Source: Streptococcus cristatus
Lineage (GTDB): Bacteria > Bacillota > Bacilli > Lactobacillales > Streptococcaceae
Assembly (NCBI RefSeq): GCF_003943515.1
Contig: NZ_RJPT01000012.1
Span: 1-38,654, forward strand
Length of the DNA stretch: 38,654 nt
Direction of reading: 5' to 3'
Of this stretch, positions 16,342-23,838 are shown piece by piece; the stretch's first letter is position 1, and each line of letters starts with the position of its first letter. Both the position numbers and the translations under genes were made by a program. A model generated the notes under the pieces. It did no database searches, was not told the origin of the DNA, and saw only the letters and a list, made by a program, of their open reading frames with translations.

Positions 16342-16379
16342 CGTCGCCACTCGATAGTCTCGTTTTACGTCCGGCGACG
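16342..16379. repeat. inverted repeat in the scaffold gene leader
   Basis: CGTCGCC (16342-16348) and GGCGACG (16373-16379) are perfect 7-bp complements separated by 24 bases, ending about 20 bases upstream of the scaffold start. It could fold as an mRNA leader stem or be a protein-binding site. There is no T-run, so it is not a standard terminator. Confidence 0.45.
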
Positions 16380-16425
16380 AAACAGTACAGCTTTTAGTGT
16401 CTTCAGTAAAGTTTGGACAATACAA

Positions 16426-16451
16426 AAACCGCATCGAATCCGACACGGTTT
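16426..16451 (-). terminator. terminator after the accessory gene at 16480-16773
   Basis: On the minus strand AAACCG ... CGGTTT form the outer stem, with an inner TCG/CGA pair around GATT, followed by TTGTATTG so that the right arm runs into TTTTT. It lies about 30 bases beyond the stop of the 97-residue gene and isolates that gene from the scaffold and capsid genes. Confidence 0.65.
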
Positions 16452-16479
16452 ATAGTTTTTTATAGCAATCTATAGCAGT

Positions 16480-16773
16480 TTATCCCGTTTTTTCAGGCAC
16501 GGCATTCTTTTCAATCCAGCTTTTGAAATCATCGAAAGTATCCATTTTTTTCAAAGCTAGATAGTTCTCGATTTTTTCAATAGCTTTCTGAACCGATTCA
16601 TCATTAAAACAGTAACCATTTATTGATAAATCAAAGATTTTACTACCATTTTCTTTATCAACAATCCATAACTCGTTGCCAGTCCAGCCACTTAGCGAGT
16701 CGTGGCATTTTTTAGATTGTATTTCAAAATGATTATCTTCGATCAATCCAATCAGCTTTTTGTATTTGTTCAT
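16480..16773 (-). CDS. small accessory protein, candidate immunity/moron gene
   Basis: 97 residues, soluble, with no family I can name. It alternates short helices and strands (LIGLIEDNHFEIQSKK, ELWIVDKENGSKIFDLSI) with an aromatic C-terminal helix (FDDFKSWIEKN). It lies between the MuF toxin-like gene and the scaffold, a place where core morphogenesis genes normally abut, and has its own terminator downstream. That insertion pattern fits an immunity or lysogenic-conversion gene. Its start lies inside the end of the 58-residue membrane gene (41-base overlap), with an AGGAAAG ribosome site. Confidence 0.75.
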   Translation of the reverse strand: MNKYKKLIGLIEDNHFEIQSKKCHDSLSGWTGNELWIVDKENGSKIFDLSINGYCFNDESVQKAIEKIENYLALKKMDTFDDFKSWIEKNAVPEKTG

Positions 16774-16909
16774 CTCGTTCTTTCCTGCTTCTAGCTAGAG
16801 CATTTCTAGCACCTTCAAGTAATCCAGCTAATACGATATAGCTAATAGCTAATAATATAATCAGTACGATAACGCCCGCTGTAATAGATACTAAATTCCA
16901 AATAAACAT
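16733..16909 (-). CDS. small single-span membrane protein
   Basis: A 58-codon frame with a strong AAAGGAG ribosome site and ATG. The N-terminal membrane segment (about 4-31, WNLVSITAGVIVLIILLAIS) is followed by a charged tail (RNALARSRKERDEQ). It ends inside the next gene in another frame. It sits between two terminators with the 97-residue gene, so the pair may form a separate unit. Possible roles are membrane-located immunity partner or superinfection factor; nothing in the sequence decides between them. Confidence 0.65.
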   Translation of the reverse strand: MFIWNLVSITAGVIVLIILLAISYIVLAGLLEGARNALARSRKERDEQIQKADWIDRR

Positions 16910-16934
16910 TTTATCTCCTTTCTGAGCATAAGAA

Positions 16935-16960
16935 AAGCACCTAGATTATTCTAAGTGCTT
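16935..16960 (-). terminator. terminator after the candidate immunity gene
   Basis: On the minus strand AAGCACTTAG - AATAAT - CTAGGTGCTT form a 10-bp stem with one mismatch, followed by TTCTTAT. It begins 4 bases beyond the stop of the 69-residue gene, so transcription from portal and MuF is cut here at least partly before scaffold and capsid. Confidence 0.8.
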
Positions 16961-16963
16961 AAG

Positions 16964-17173
16964 TCACGCTGCTACTATTTTCCCGATATATGCAAAGGCT
17001 TCGTTTTCCGAAATCTCTTTAAAATCAGTGAAGTCGTTGAAAAAGATTTTATTAAACCAGTCAATACTGTCAACCCACTTTTTTTCGATATCAAAAACTT
17101 GCATGACACCATCAATTAAACGAAGCGTTTGAGGATTGTCCGTTGTTGTTTGATAGTATTTAATGTTTTCCAT
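16964..17173 (-). CDS. small acidic protein directly after the MuF toxin gene, candidate immunity protein
   Basis: 69 residues, with clear excess of Asp/Glu and several aromatics (KKWVDSIDWFNKIFFNDFTD at 31-50). No membrane segment and no recognised family. It starts one base after the stop of the MuF gene and is followed at once by a terminator. In polymorphic toxin systems the gene directly after the toxin usually encodes the cognate immunity protein, commonly small and acidic; that is the basis of this call. It could also be an unrelated head accessory gene. Confidence 0.7.
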   Translation of the reverse strand: MENIKYYQTTTDNPQTLRLIDGVMQVFDIEKKWVDSIDWFNKIFFNDFTDFKEISENEAFAYIGKIVAA

Positions 17174-17174
17174 A

Positions 17175-18707
17175 TCACTTCACCCTTTCTATATTTCTAG
17201 GAATATCGAGTCCCTTGTTCAAATCAAGCATTTTCTTAAATAATTTCATGCGTTCTTGATTAGACGTGCTTGCATCACGATATTTTTCGTAAAGCTCATG
17301 CAATGGACCATTTTTCAACTCAAAACTTTCCTGAGTATGATACTGCATCTCAAAGTTGATGCCATCCTTTTCAAGGACTGTATTCACGCCTTTGTACGGC
17401 CCATTCATCAGCCAAGTATTCTTTACTTTTACAATTTTATACCCGCCTTCAATGAGACGTTGGGTCATCTCCTGGTACTCTTTCTCAAAAGTATCAGGAT
17501 TGAAAATAGTTGTATATCGCAAAGCGTCGTTAATTTTACCTGCAGCTTTTGATAAACTTATATTTTCAATCTGACTATCTGTTTTGATTTTACGAGCTAA
17601 CGACTCAGCTGTTTTCTTTCGGAATTCAAGACCTACCAGTTCGTTTTTACCCGCAATACGTTGCATATCGCTTGTAACCTTTGGTTCTATTTTTGAAATT
17701 CGATCCAAAAGTTGCTCACTGTAGTACTCAGCTGTTCCATCTCTCTTACTTAGATTATACACCTCATCCGGATTATTTTCAACACTTCCATTCAATTCTT
17801 TCTCATCTGGTATCACACCAGACCGGCAATTAAAATGAAAAGGCGGAGCGTTTACTCCTGCCTGCATTTCATCAATCAGATATCGCTTGTCCTCTGCGTG
17901 AATTCTTTTGCATATTTCAGTCGTCCGATTGTCCAAATGAACCAAAATCCGATAGTATTTCAGCCCTGCATCTTTGTAGCGCTGGATAGCGGATCGATTG
18001 ACAATCATCGTTCCGTCGGTCCGAACGAGTGTTTCAGCTCGACTGTTCGCTACTTTGTACTTCTGTGCCAAATCACGCGCCATTGTTCGAGGGTGATCGC
18101 CACGGACGAAACCAGCCTTCAGAACTTTTTTTAAATCCTTGACAAGATTGTCTGTATTGCCCCACAATTGCTGACTATAGTTATAACCGTTAAACGGAGT
18201 TTTCACCAACTCTTTTAGTGCTGGTTCGTTGATTGTACCAGTCCGACCGCTCATAGACTTTTTATAACTCATGAGAGCCATTTTCTGCAAATAACTTTCA
18301 AACTTATCAGCAATAAGACCTCTTGCGATCCCGGCACGAAAGAGCATGTCCAGTTGCAAAGACTCTAATCTTGTAGCGCGTGCAGTTGCATACTGTTCGT
18401 TCAACCTTTTAAGCAATTCTGGGTCTTTCTCAGCTTGCTCACGATACTTTCTGGCATTCTCCCGATAATCTGACAGGTCAGTGCCTTTCAAGCGCTGTAA
18501 CGCTTCCTGATAGCTCATAGAACCATTTTCAGAATACTTGCTGACAAAGTCATAAAAGGCTTTTTGCATTTCATTAGCTTGCTCTTGATAGATCTTATTT
18601 AATTCAGCAAAAAAATCAATATCTTTTCGGTCTAAGTATCGGAAAATTTCATCTGAACGACCTGACCAGTAATCAAGATGGTTTTGGTTCGGCTTCTTGC
18701 TCATCAT
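17175..18707 (-). CDS. MuF minor head protein with C-terminal RelA/SpoT-like toxin domain
   Basis: 510 residues from the ATG at 18707, chosen because TGAGGTGG lies just upstream; an ATG at 18719 would add four residues but overlaps that site. The helical N-terminus and MuF domain (SPP1 gp7-like, about 186-301) carry NSRAETLVRTDGTMIVNRSA and end in PPFHFNCRSG. MuF proteins are minor head components that can enter the host with DNA. Residues about 361-510 are extra: RKKTAESLARKI, INDALRYTT (392-400), PYKGVN (437-442) and FEMQYHTQESFELK (452-465). These follow the order seen in RelA/SpoT nucleotide synthetases (R-K-S-RK, D-R, YRSLH, EVQIRT). MuF polymorphic toxins are known in Firmicute temperate phages; the RelA/SpoT reading is my inference. 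Confidence 0.85.
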   Translation of the reverse strand: MMSKKPNQNHLDYWSGRSDEIFRYLDRKDIDFFAELNKIYQEQANEMQKAFYDFVSKYSENGSMSYQEALQRLKGTDLSDYRENARKYREQAEKDPELLKRLNEQYATARATRLESLQLDMLFRAGIARGLIADKFESYLQKMALMSYKKSMSGRTGTINEPALKELVKTPFNGYNYSQQLWGNTDNLVKDLKKVLKAGFVRGDHPRTMARDLAQKYKVANSRAETLVRTDGTMIVNRSAIQRYKDAGLKYYRILVHLDNRTTEICKRIHAEDKRYLIDEMQAGVNAPPFHFNCRSGVIPDEKELNGSVENNPDEVYNLSKRDGTAEYYSEQLLDRISKIEPKVTSDMQRIAGKNELVGLEFRKKTAESLARKIKTDSQIENISLSKAAGKINDALRYTTIFNPDTFEKEYQEMTQRLIEGGYKIVKVKNTWLMNGPYKGVNTVLEKDGINFEMQYHTQESFELKNGPLHELYEKYRDASTSNQERMKLFKKMLDLNKGLDIPRNIERVK

Positions 18708-20202
18708 CGACCACCTCATCTACTGGATCTAGCCGTTGTTCAGGCTGTTCTAGGGCTTCTTGCTCTTTCAAACGTTTCAGCTCATCTGCAGCATCTACAC
18801 CCGTAACTTGATTCAGTAATTCAAAAATAGTTTGATCACTGACAATTCCGTACAAGGATTTAATCATCTCAACAATTTCTTTTTCGTTCTGCGGGATATT
18901 AGGTTTAAATACTACTGAAGTTTCATTGATTAACTCATAAGCTGTACTTTCATTCCCTTGGATTGCCCAGATATTTACAGCTAATCGCAAGCGACGCATA
19001 AGACCAGCTTCGAATAGGTCTTCTTGTTGCTCCCTGTAGTTATCGCTAGCCATGAGCTTGTACTTCATCGACTCGCCAGATTGCGTACCTGAGAAATTGT
19101 TATCAAGCGTGTCAGGTGTAAATGTAAAACGCAAAATATCATTCACGAGTCGTTGCTTGTATGCTTCTGCGCCTTTGCTATCATAAGACTTGATTAAATA
19201 GCCGGCGTCTGGATTGGCTCCACCCGGATTAGGATTGTCATCCAAGATGAGGACTTGTGCTTTCTTGTAAGCTTGCGACACATACAATCGACCGTTTGGA
19301 TTGATTCGTCCATCTTCCAAAAAGTCATTCTCTTCTGCGCCTGTATACGGATTGCCTTTGATCATCAAGATAGCATCGTTGCTATTTTGCTGGAAATTAG
19401 CAAGTTCAGACTGTGATAAGTCGTAAGCATCTATGTTATCCAGCACAGATTCGTAAGAGCCTAAACGCTCCTCGTTATTGCTGTACTCATTGACTGGCAC
19501 AGCTTTGAAGTAATGCTCTTGCTCATCTTTGAGCGCCATTTTATCGCTATTCGTAGACTTCCACTCGTAGCTGTAGATGCGATCTGCAGTATAAACTTTA
19601 ATAATCGTCTTACGCTTGCTGTCACCATAGTCAACATCGTAGTAGTTTACGGCCATTAGTGAGTTCTGCTCATAAGTATCGTCATAAATAACAAAAGTCT
19701 GCTCTGGACTAAGTTTGTACAATTTAACCCACGCCTTGCTATCGCGCTCTGTGACTGTCAAAAGCTCATAAGCACGGCCATAAACACACAAATCTTTCTT
19801 GATGGAGGAGTTGTGCTTCTTCTCGTTGTTTTTGGCTGAAAAATCCTTGATATGTTCAAGGATTGCTTTGTTTTCATTCTTATACTCGACCGGATTCCCC
19901 AGCATATACCCTTGCTCAAAAATGGTAATGTACTTAGCAAAGTCGCTGGAAATGCGATTATCTGCCGCAGTTTCGTCCGTTTTAGCAGGTCTATACTTAA
20001 TATTGTTATCACCTTTGTAATATCGTTTCAGCTCTTTCAGCCTTGGCTGCTGCTCTGCTTTGTGACGATTCACATAGCGTTTTAACTGCTCAATCCAATT
20101 ATCAGAACCATATTCGATAGCTTCAAAATCCTCAAACATCATCATAAAATGCTCGTTTGATCTACTGTCGAAGCGCGTGCCTTTTAAAAATTTAACTTCC
20201 AA
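18673..20202 (-). CDS. portal protein, SPP1 gp6-like
   Basis: 509 residues forming the dodecameric DNA entry channel at the capsid vertex. Family features: LKRYYKGDNNI and the DNRISSDFAKYITIFEQGYMLGNPVEY region (81-107), a stem/clip middle (VPVNEYSNNEERLGSYESVLDNIDAYD) and an acidic Glu/Asp-rich C-terminus. The start is TTG, preceded by a very strong AGGAGGTAAAG, and lies 2 bases after the TerL stop. It overlaps the MuF gene by 35 bases. Confidence 0.94.
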   Translation of the reverse strand: MEVKFLKGTRFDSRSNEHFMMMFEDFEAIEYGSDNWIEQLKRYVNRHKAEQQPRLKELKRYYKGDNNIKYRPAKTDETAADNRISSDFAKYITIFEQGYMLGNPVEYKNENKAILEHIKDFSAKNNEKKHNSSIKKDLCVYGRAYELLTVTERDSKAWVKLYKLSPEQTFVIYDDTYEQNSLMAVNYYDVDYGDSKRKTIIKVYTADRIYSYEWKSTNSDKMALKDEQEHYFKAVPVNEYSNNEERLGSYESVLDNIDAYDLSQSELANFQQNSNDAILMIKGNPYTGAEENDFLEDGRINPNGRLYVSQAYKKAQVLILDDNPNPGGANPDAGYLIKSYDSKGAEAYKQRLVNDILRFTFTPDTLDNNFSGTQSGESMKYKLMASDNYREQQEDLFEAGLMRRLRLAVNIWAIQGNESTAYELINETSVVFKPNIPQNEKEIVEMIKSLYGIVSDQTIFELLNQVTGVDAADELKRLKEQEALEQPEQRLDPVDEVVDDEQEAEPKPS

Positions 20203-20204
20203 CT

Positions 20205-21512
20205 TTACCTCCTGAAATAATAAGACGCGTTCTTCATACGGTCTTGTGTTGATTTTCTTTCGATGTGATATTTTTCCAAAGCATATCTGATCGCATCAAT
20301 TACGTGGTTATTCGCGTCTATTGGCTCGTTCAACCAATTGCCGTCTTTATCTTGCTTATAGATATAAGTATCAAATTCCTCTATCGTCTTCTCACAAGAC
20401 GGGTGGATATAGATTTTAAATTGCTTCATAAAGTCTATACCAGCGTTGATTGAGCCTTTTCCCTTTACAGATGCTTGTATTCTTCTCACACCCTTAGACC
20501 TCAACTCTGCTATCAAACGTTGCTCTGCGCTGTCTGCCGTGATTTCAGCGTTTAGCATATCGTTTTTAGCAATCATCTGGTAAATATCTTCTGTGGTCAT
20601 AGCATGCTCGTAATGTTCTGCATATATCCACAACTCTTTTTTGTTTAGATCGACCGCAAGACGAGGAAAAGTAGTCGGGTCGTGTGTAAAACCAAAGTCA
20701 AGACCTGCAGTCGTTTCTCCCACTCGTTTGATTGTGTCCTGTATATCAAAATCTCGGACGCTATAATTCTCGAATACCAGCCCCTCAGCCACGCCCCACT
20801 CACCATCACAAACAATTCTCGCACGTCTAGGGTTCGTTTGGTATAGATCCTCATATCGTTTAATATCGACTTCATCCAGCCATTCATTGCAACGATAAGT
20901 GGTCGTGAGCGACAGCGTATCCGCTCGCTGCGTCTCTTTATCAAAAAAGACACGTTTGAGCCAGTGCCTTTCGTTCCACGGGTTAAACGTGATTGTGATT
21001 TGTTTAAAAAAGTCAGGCGCGTCTAAGCTACCACGGATTGATTCAACTACTGTACTAAACTTGTCTTCACTTTCGATTTGATAAGCTTCTTCAAACCAAG
21101 CCCAGCAGAGAATCCCTACATCTACCGTGATAGATGTGATTTTAAGTTCATCATCTAAACCACGGAAAAGAATTTTCTGCCCTGTCTCTTTGACTGTGAT
21201 TTCAGGCAGGGACTCGTTGAATTTAAACTTATGAGCGACTTTAAGTTGGTTAGCAGCCCACTTAAAATCTGTATAAGTTGATTGCTTGTTCGTATTCGAG
21301 TATCTACGCACTACAAGCAAGTTAGCCCAAGGATATTTCAAGATGCGCGTGATAAAGTTCAGTGCTGTCGTCTTCGATTTCTTTGAACCGCGCGAACCTT
21401 TCACAACGCGGTAGAAATTTCGTGAGCGCCAAAATTGGCCATAGCCACCACCAACTGTCTTGGGCAAATCAACTACGATGTCATTCTGTTTAATCTGGTA
21501 TGTCGGACTCAT
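20205..21512 (-). CDS. terL: terminase large subunit (TerL)
   Basis: 435 residues from the ATG at 21512; a TTG six bases further up is possible but less well placed relative to the GGTGG site. This is the packaging motor: an ATPase with Walker A GSRGSKKSKT (39-48) and Walker B/catalytic ILCWAWFEEA (134-143), then an RNase H-like nuclease with candidate metal ligands Asp272 (GLDFG), Asp327 (ITADSAE) and Asp406 (HVIDAIRYAL). It matches the Terminase_3 family in length. It overlaps the end of the TerS frame by 23 bases, as usual. Confidence 0.95.
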   Translation of the reverse strand: MSPTYQIKQNDIVVDLPKTVGGGYGQFWRSRNFYRVVKGSRGSKKSKTTALNFITRILKYPWANLLVVRRYSNTNKQSTYTDFKWAANQLKVAHKFKFNESLPEITVKETGQKILFRGLDDELKITSITVDVGILCWAWFEEAYQIESEDKFSTVVESIRGSLDAPDFFKQITITFNPWNERHWLKRVFFDKETQRADTLSLTTTYRCNEWLDEVDIKRYEDLYQTNPRRARIVCDGEWGVAEGLVFENYSVRDFDIQDTIKRVGETTAGLDFGFTHDPTTFPRLAVDLNKKELWIYAEHYEHAMTTEDIYQMIAKNDMLNAEITADSAEQRLIAELRSKGVRRIQASVKGKGSINAGIDFMKQFKIYIHPSCEKTIEEFDTYIYKQDKDGNWLNEPIDANNHVIDAIRYALEKYHIERKSTQDRMKNASYYFRR

Positions 21513-21921
21513 TCGCAAACACCACCGTTCCAGTTACATCAACTTCAACCTTATCCGTCCAAAGTCTGTGACGTTTACCCAAAAGCTCAGCGGCTTTGAT
21601 TCTGTCCTTGGCACCTACGTCTATATCTATGATTTCTTGGCCGAGCTCACCGATACTGCATAGAGTTTGTTCTTGCGTTTCTCCACGCATCACAGAGGTT
21701 AGATAGCTAAGCACCTCTTCCTGCGTTGCAATCTTCTTAGACGCAAGCTGTTCCAATCGCTCATCTATATAGATCTTTATTGCAGTGTTTTGTAGTAACT
21801 TAGAAGCATTCGTATTTGCATACTTAGAACTATATCCTGCCTTAATAGCAGATTTCGTCGCATTCCCACTGATGATGTACTCGTCAGCGAATCTCTGTTG
21901 TTTTAAAGTTAATTTAGCGAT
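21490..21921 (-). CDS. terS: terminase small subunit (TerS) with ATC in place of a start codon
   Basis: The frame encodes a full-length 143-residue TerS (Terminase_2 family): AKLTLKQQRFADEYIISGNA at the N-terminus, a helix-turn-helix (SAIKAGYSSKYANTNASKLL), then a helical oligomerisation region. It recognises pac/cos DNA and loads TerL. The only codon at proper spacing from AAGGTGGTGA is ATC (21921-21919), where ATG would be expected. No ATG, GTG or TTG is in frame further up before a TGA; the ATG four codons earlier in another frame gives only a 4-residue peptide. An internal TTG (21756) would lose the whole DNA-binding part. Either AUC initiation, a start-codon mutation or a base-calling error explains this. 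Confidence 0.8.
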   Translation of the reverse strand: MAKLTLKQQRFADEYIISGNATKSAIKAGYSSKYANTNASKLLQNTAIKIYIDERLEQLASKKIATQEEVLSYLTSVMRGETQEQTLCSIGELGQEIIDIDVGAKDRIKAAELLGKRHRLWTDKVEVDVTGTVVFANESDIPD

Positions 21922-21950
21922 TTTCCATCACCACCTTATTTTTTTGTAAC

Positions 21951-21977
21951 AAAAAAGACGCATGTATGCGCCTTTTT
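21951..21977. terminator. bidirectional terminator between early and packaging genes
   Basis: GACGCAT and ATGCGCC (21957-21972) form a stem with one mismatch, preceded by six A and followed by five T, so it can act on both strands. On the minus strand it lies between the sigma-70-like regulator gene and TerS, so the late genes would need readthrough or their own promoter. Confidence 0.7.
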
Positions 21978-22037
21978 CTAGGAGTCCTCATGAAAATCGT
22001 TTCGTTTTCACTTTTTCGACAATACCATAATATCACT

Positions 22038-22472
22038 TTAGGAATTCCAAAGAGTTCCATTAGTTCCATTTTTTTTAGAAAGTTTTTTTAAAGCACTATC
22101 TCTAGCTCTGTGTATCGTCCCACGTCCGCATCGCAATCGGACTTGGATTTCATTCCACGAAAGCCCATCAATATACAGTAGCCGCATGATAATATTTTCA
22201 ACTGGATCGTCCAGCGATTCAATCGCTTGTACCAGCTCATCCCGCTCCTGATAAAGTTCTTGAATTTCTCGATAGAGCTGTTCTGACTTATCGATAATCA
22301 GCACGTTCAATTCTTCAGAGCGATTAGACGGACTTTCTGCTTTCGGCATATTGTCGAATTGTTGTCCTCGTAAAATTCCAGACTTTAAGCTGATAATTTC
22401 TTGGTGTTTTGATTTTGCTTTGATGTCGATGTACTGCAAGGCCTTTAATCGTTGTTTGATATTGATCGTCAA
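22038..22472 (-). CDS. sigma-70 region 4-like phage regulator (DUF1492/ArpU-like)
   Basis: 144 residues from TTG at 22472, with GGAGGTGAG just upstream; its TTGA overlaps the stop of the previous gene by 4 bases. The N-terminal half is helical (KQRLKALQYIDIKAKSKHQE), and the C-terminus holds a helix-turn-helix (IIMRLLYIDGLSWNEIQVRL then RGTIHRARDSALKKL). Proteins of this type sit immediately upstream of the terminase genes in many Gram-positive phages and are thought to switch on late transcription. Position, with a terminator between it and TerS, fits an activator of late genes, by inference. Confidence 0.82.
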   Translation of the reverse strand: MTINIKQRLKALQYIDIKAKSKHQEIISLKSGILRGQQFDNMPKAESPSNRSEELNVLIIDKSEQLYREIQELYQERDELVQAIESLDDPVENIIMRLLYIDGLSWNEIQVRLRCGRGTIHRARDSALKKLSKKNGTNGTLWNS

Positions 22473-22873
22473 TCGCTCACCTCCAAAAGTCCCTTGTTTT
22501 CGTAGATGTTGCCGATGATTTCCTCTGCCTCCGTCCAAGCATATCCTTCGTTCAATCCTTTCAGATACACTGCTGGCATTCCGCCTATGAATGTACCACC
22601 ATATTCTTTTTCTAAATACACTTCATGGGGACATCCTCTTGTACATTTAACGATGTCACCGATAAATACTTCCTTACCGTTCTTGTCTTTCAATCCTGTT
22701 GACTCCATGAGGATGACATCTTCTCCGTTTCGCTTATCTTCGAATTTTAACGGGACAGATGTAGAACCATCGCTAAATTTCCCTACGACTTCCTTTCTGA
22801 TAAATGAAATCATCAGTATTTCGTCAATCATTTCTTCTGCTAACACATACCACGCTCTAAATTTCGGAATCAT
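22469..22873 (-). CDS. YopX family protein
   Basis: 134 residues with the family pattern: IPKFRAWYVLAEEM at the start, LMESTGLKDKNGKEVFIGDI (55-74) in the centre, and TEAEEIIGNIYENKGLL at the C-terminus. YopX proteins are common in Firmicute phage early regions; the biochemical role is unknown. It overlaps both neighbours by 4 bases, so it is part of a translationally coupled string. Confidence 0.92.
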   Translation of the reverse strand: MIPKFRAWYVLAEEMIDEILMISFIRKEVVGKFSDGSTSVPLKFEDKRNGEDVILMESTGLKDKNGKEVFIGDIVKCTRGCPHEVYLEKEYGGTFIGGMPAVYLKGLNEGYAWTEAEEIIGNIYENKGLLEVSD

Positions 22874-23097
22874 CTTGCACCTCCTATGAAATTATTAGCA
22901 ACATTTCGTGCCTCAGTATCAATTAACTTATGTCTGTATTTTAACAATGGATTCATGAGGTCATTTCTCACAGCAGGCTTCAAAATGATTTCATTTGTTC
23001 CCAAAAATCTTTTACCGTCGATTTTGATTTTGATGTCATAACCGTTAGCGATATATTCAAGGTCATCTTTAGACAGGGAGATTTCAAATCTACTCAT
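22870..23097 (-). CDS. small phage protein, unknown function
   Basis: 75 residues. The N-terminal half is beta-like (FEISLSKDDLEYIANGYDIK) and the C-terminal half a basic helix (LLKYRHKLIDTEARNVANNF). No family recognised. It shares 4-base overlaps with its neighbours in the operon between RusA and the late regulator. Confidence 0.75.
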   Translation of the reverse strand: MSRFEISLSKDDLEYIANGYDIKIKIDGKRFLGTNEIILKPAVRNDLMNPLLKYRHKLIDTEARNVANNFIGGAR

Positions 23098-23198
23098 TCT
23101 TCCACCTCCTCAATCTCAATTCCTGGGCAATCAAACACCCAGCCAAAACCAGCATCTTCAAGCTCTTTTCGAGTGAATTTTGTAGCTAGTCCACCCAT
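23094..23198 (-). CDS. very small phage protein, possible
   Basis: A 34-codon frame starting with ATG at 23198 inside the end of the DUF1642 gene and ending in an ATGA overlap with the next gene. The peptide (FTRKELEDAGFGWVFDCPGI near 8-27) is balanced and acidic at its end. It fills what would otherwise be an 88-base gap in a string of overlapping genes. No clear ribosome site is seen, so it relies on coupling. Confidence 0.45.
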   Translation of the reverse strand: MGGLATKFTRKELEDAGFGWVFDCPGIEIEEVEE

Positions 23199-23614
23199 CG
23201 AGAAAAATAGTTTTTTTCCAAAACGTTATAGTATAGCGGTTGTATTGTCGTTTTCATCACTACTGTATACCGCTTCTCCTTCTCAACTTCGTAGCCTAAA
23301 ATCCATGCACGAGCGAAGGTCGCTTGGTTATTTTCAGTTTCTAAAAATTCTTTTAGTTTTGAAAAATCTTTTTGATTTGCGTAGTTGTAAAAATATACAT
23401 CGCCAACAATCAAGGCGTGTTGCAAATCAACGTGAGTAAATTTACAATACTCAATCCAATCCGCTACAAATTCCGGGATTTTGACTTTTTGGGGTTCGTC
23501 TAGTTGACTTACTAGCTCCAAAAGTCCTTTTCTACTGATTTTAATCGTATCTACGATAAGTCCCTTACTGTAAGGCAAATCCTCGATATGTTTTATCAAT
23601 TCCTGTTTCTTCAT
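23186..23614 (-). CDS. DUF1642 protein
   Basis: 142 residues matching the DUF1642 family of streptococcal/lactococcal phages: KVKIPEFVADWIEYCK (43-58) and the C-terminal FARAWILGYEVEKEKRYTV (99-117). The function is unknown. It is coupled to the upstream gene by an ATGA overlap. Confidence 0.9.
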   Translation of the reverse strand: MKKQELIKHIEDLPYSKGLIVDTIKISRKGLLELVSQLDEPQKVKIPEFVADWIEYCKFTHVDLQHALIVGDVYFYNYANQKDFSKLKEFLETENNQATFARAWILGYEVEKEKRYTVVMKTTIQPLYYNVLEKNYFSRWVD

Positions 23615-23838
23615 CTTCCTGCTCCTTCCGCTTGTTTTTCTAGCCAGCTAAAGAGCAGGCCGAACTGCTCCGTCACCAGCTCATCATCATTGTATTGCTT
23701 GCAAATTTCTCCGATTGACGACACCACCCATAACCAATAGACATCCGAGCCGAAACCGACTTCTTGACTCTTTTGATTGCTGCACGCCATCCATTCTGGA
23801 ATAACTCTGCTAAAGAAATCAATATAATTGATTTTCAT
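23611..23838 (-). CDS. small phage protein, unknown function
   Basis: 75 residues, acidic and aromatic-rich (VGFGSDVYWLWVVSSIGEIC at 27-46; EQFGLLFSWLEKQAEG at the end). Mostly helical by appearance, with no membrane segment strong enough to call. Overlaps of 4 bases with RusA and the DUF1642 gene show it is part of the coupled early operon. Confidence 0.75.
   Translation of the reverse strand: MKINYIDFFSRVIPEWMACSNQKSQEVGFGSDVYWLWVVSSIGEICKQYNDDELVTEQFGLLFSWLEKQAEGAGR

Noticed and set aside
18708..18719. Start of the MuF gene at 18719
   Set aside because: Those codons contain the GAGGTGG ribosome site that serves the ATG at 18707.
21490..21756. TerS as an 88-residue protein from the internal TTG
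   Set aside because: It would lack the conserved N-terminal helix-turn-helix that is intact in the upstream codons; better read as full-length TerS with a damaged or non-standard start.
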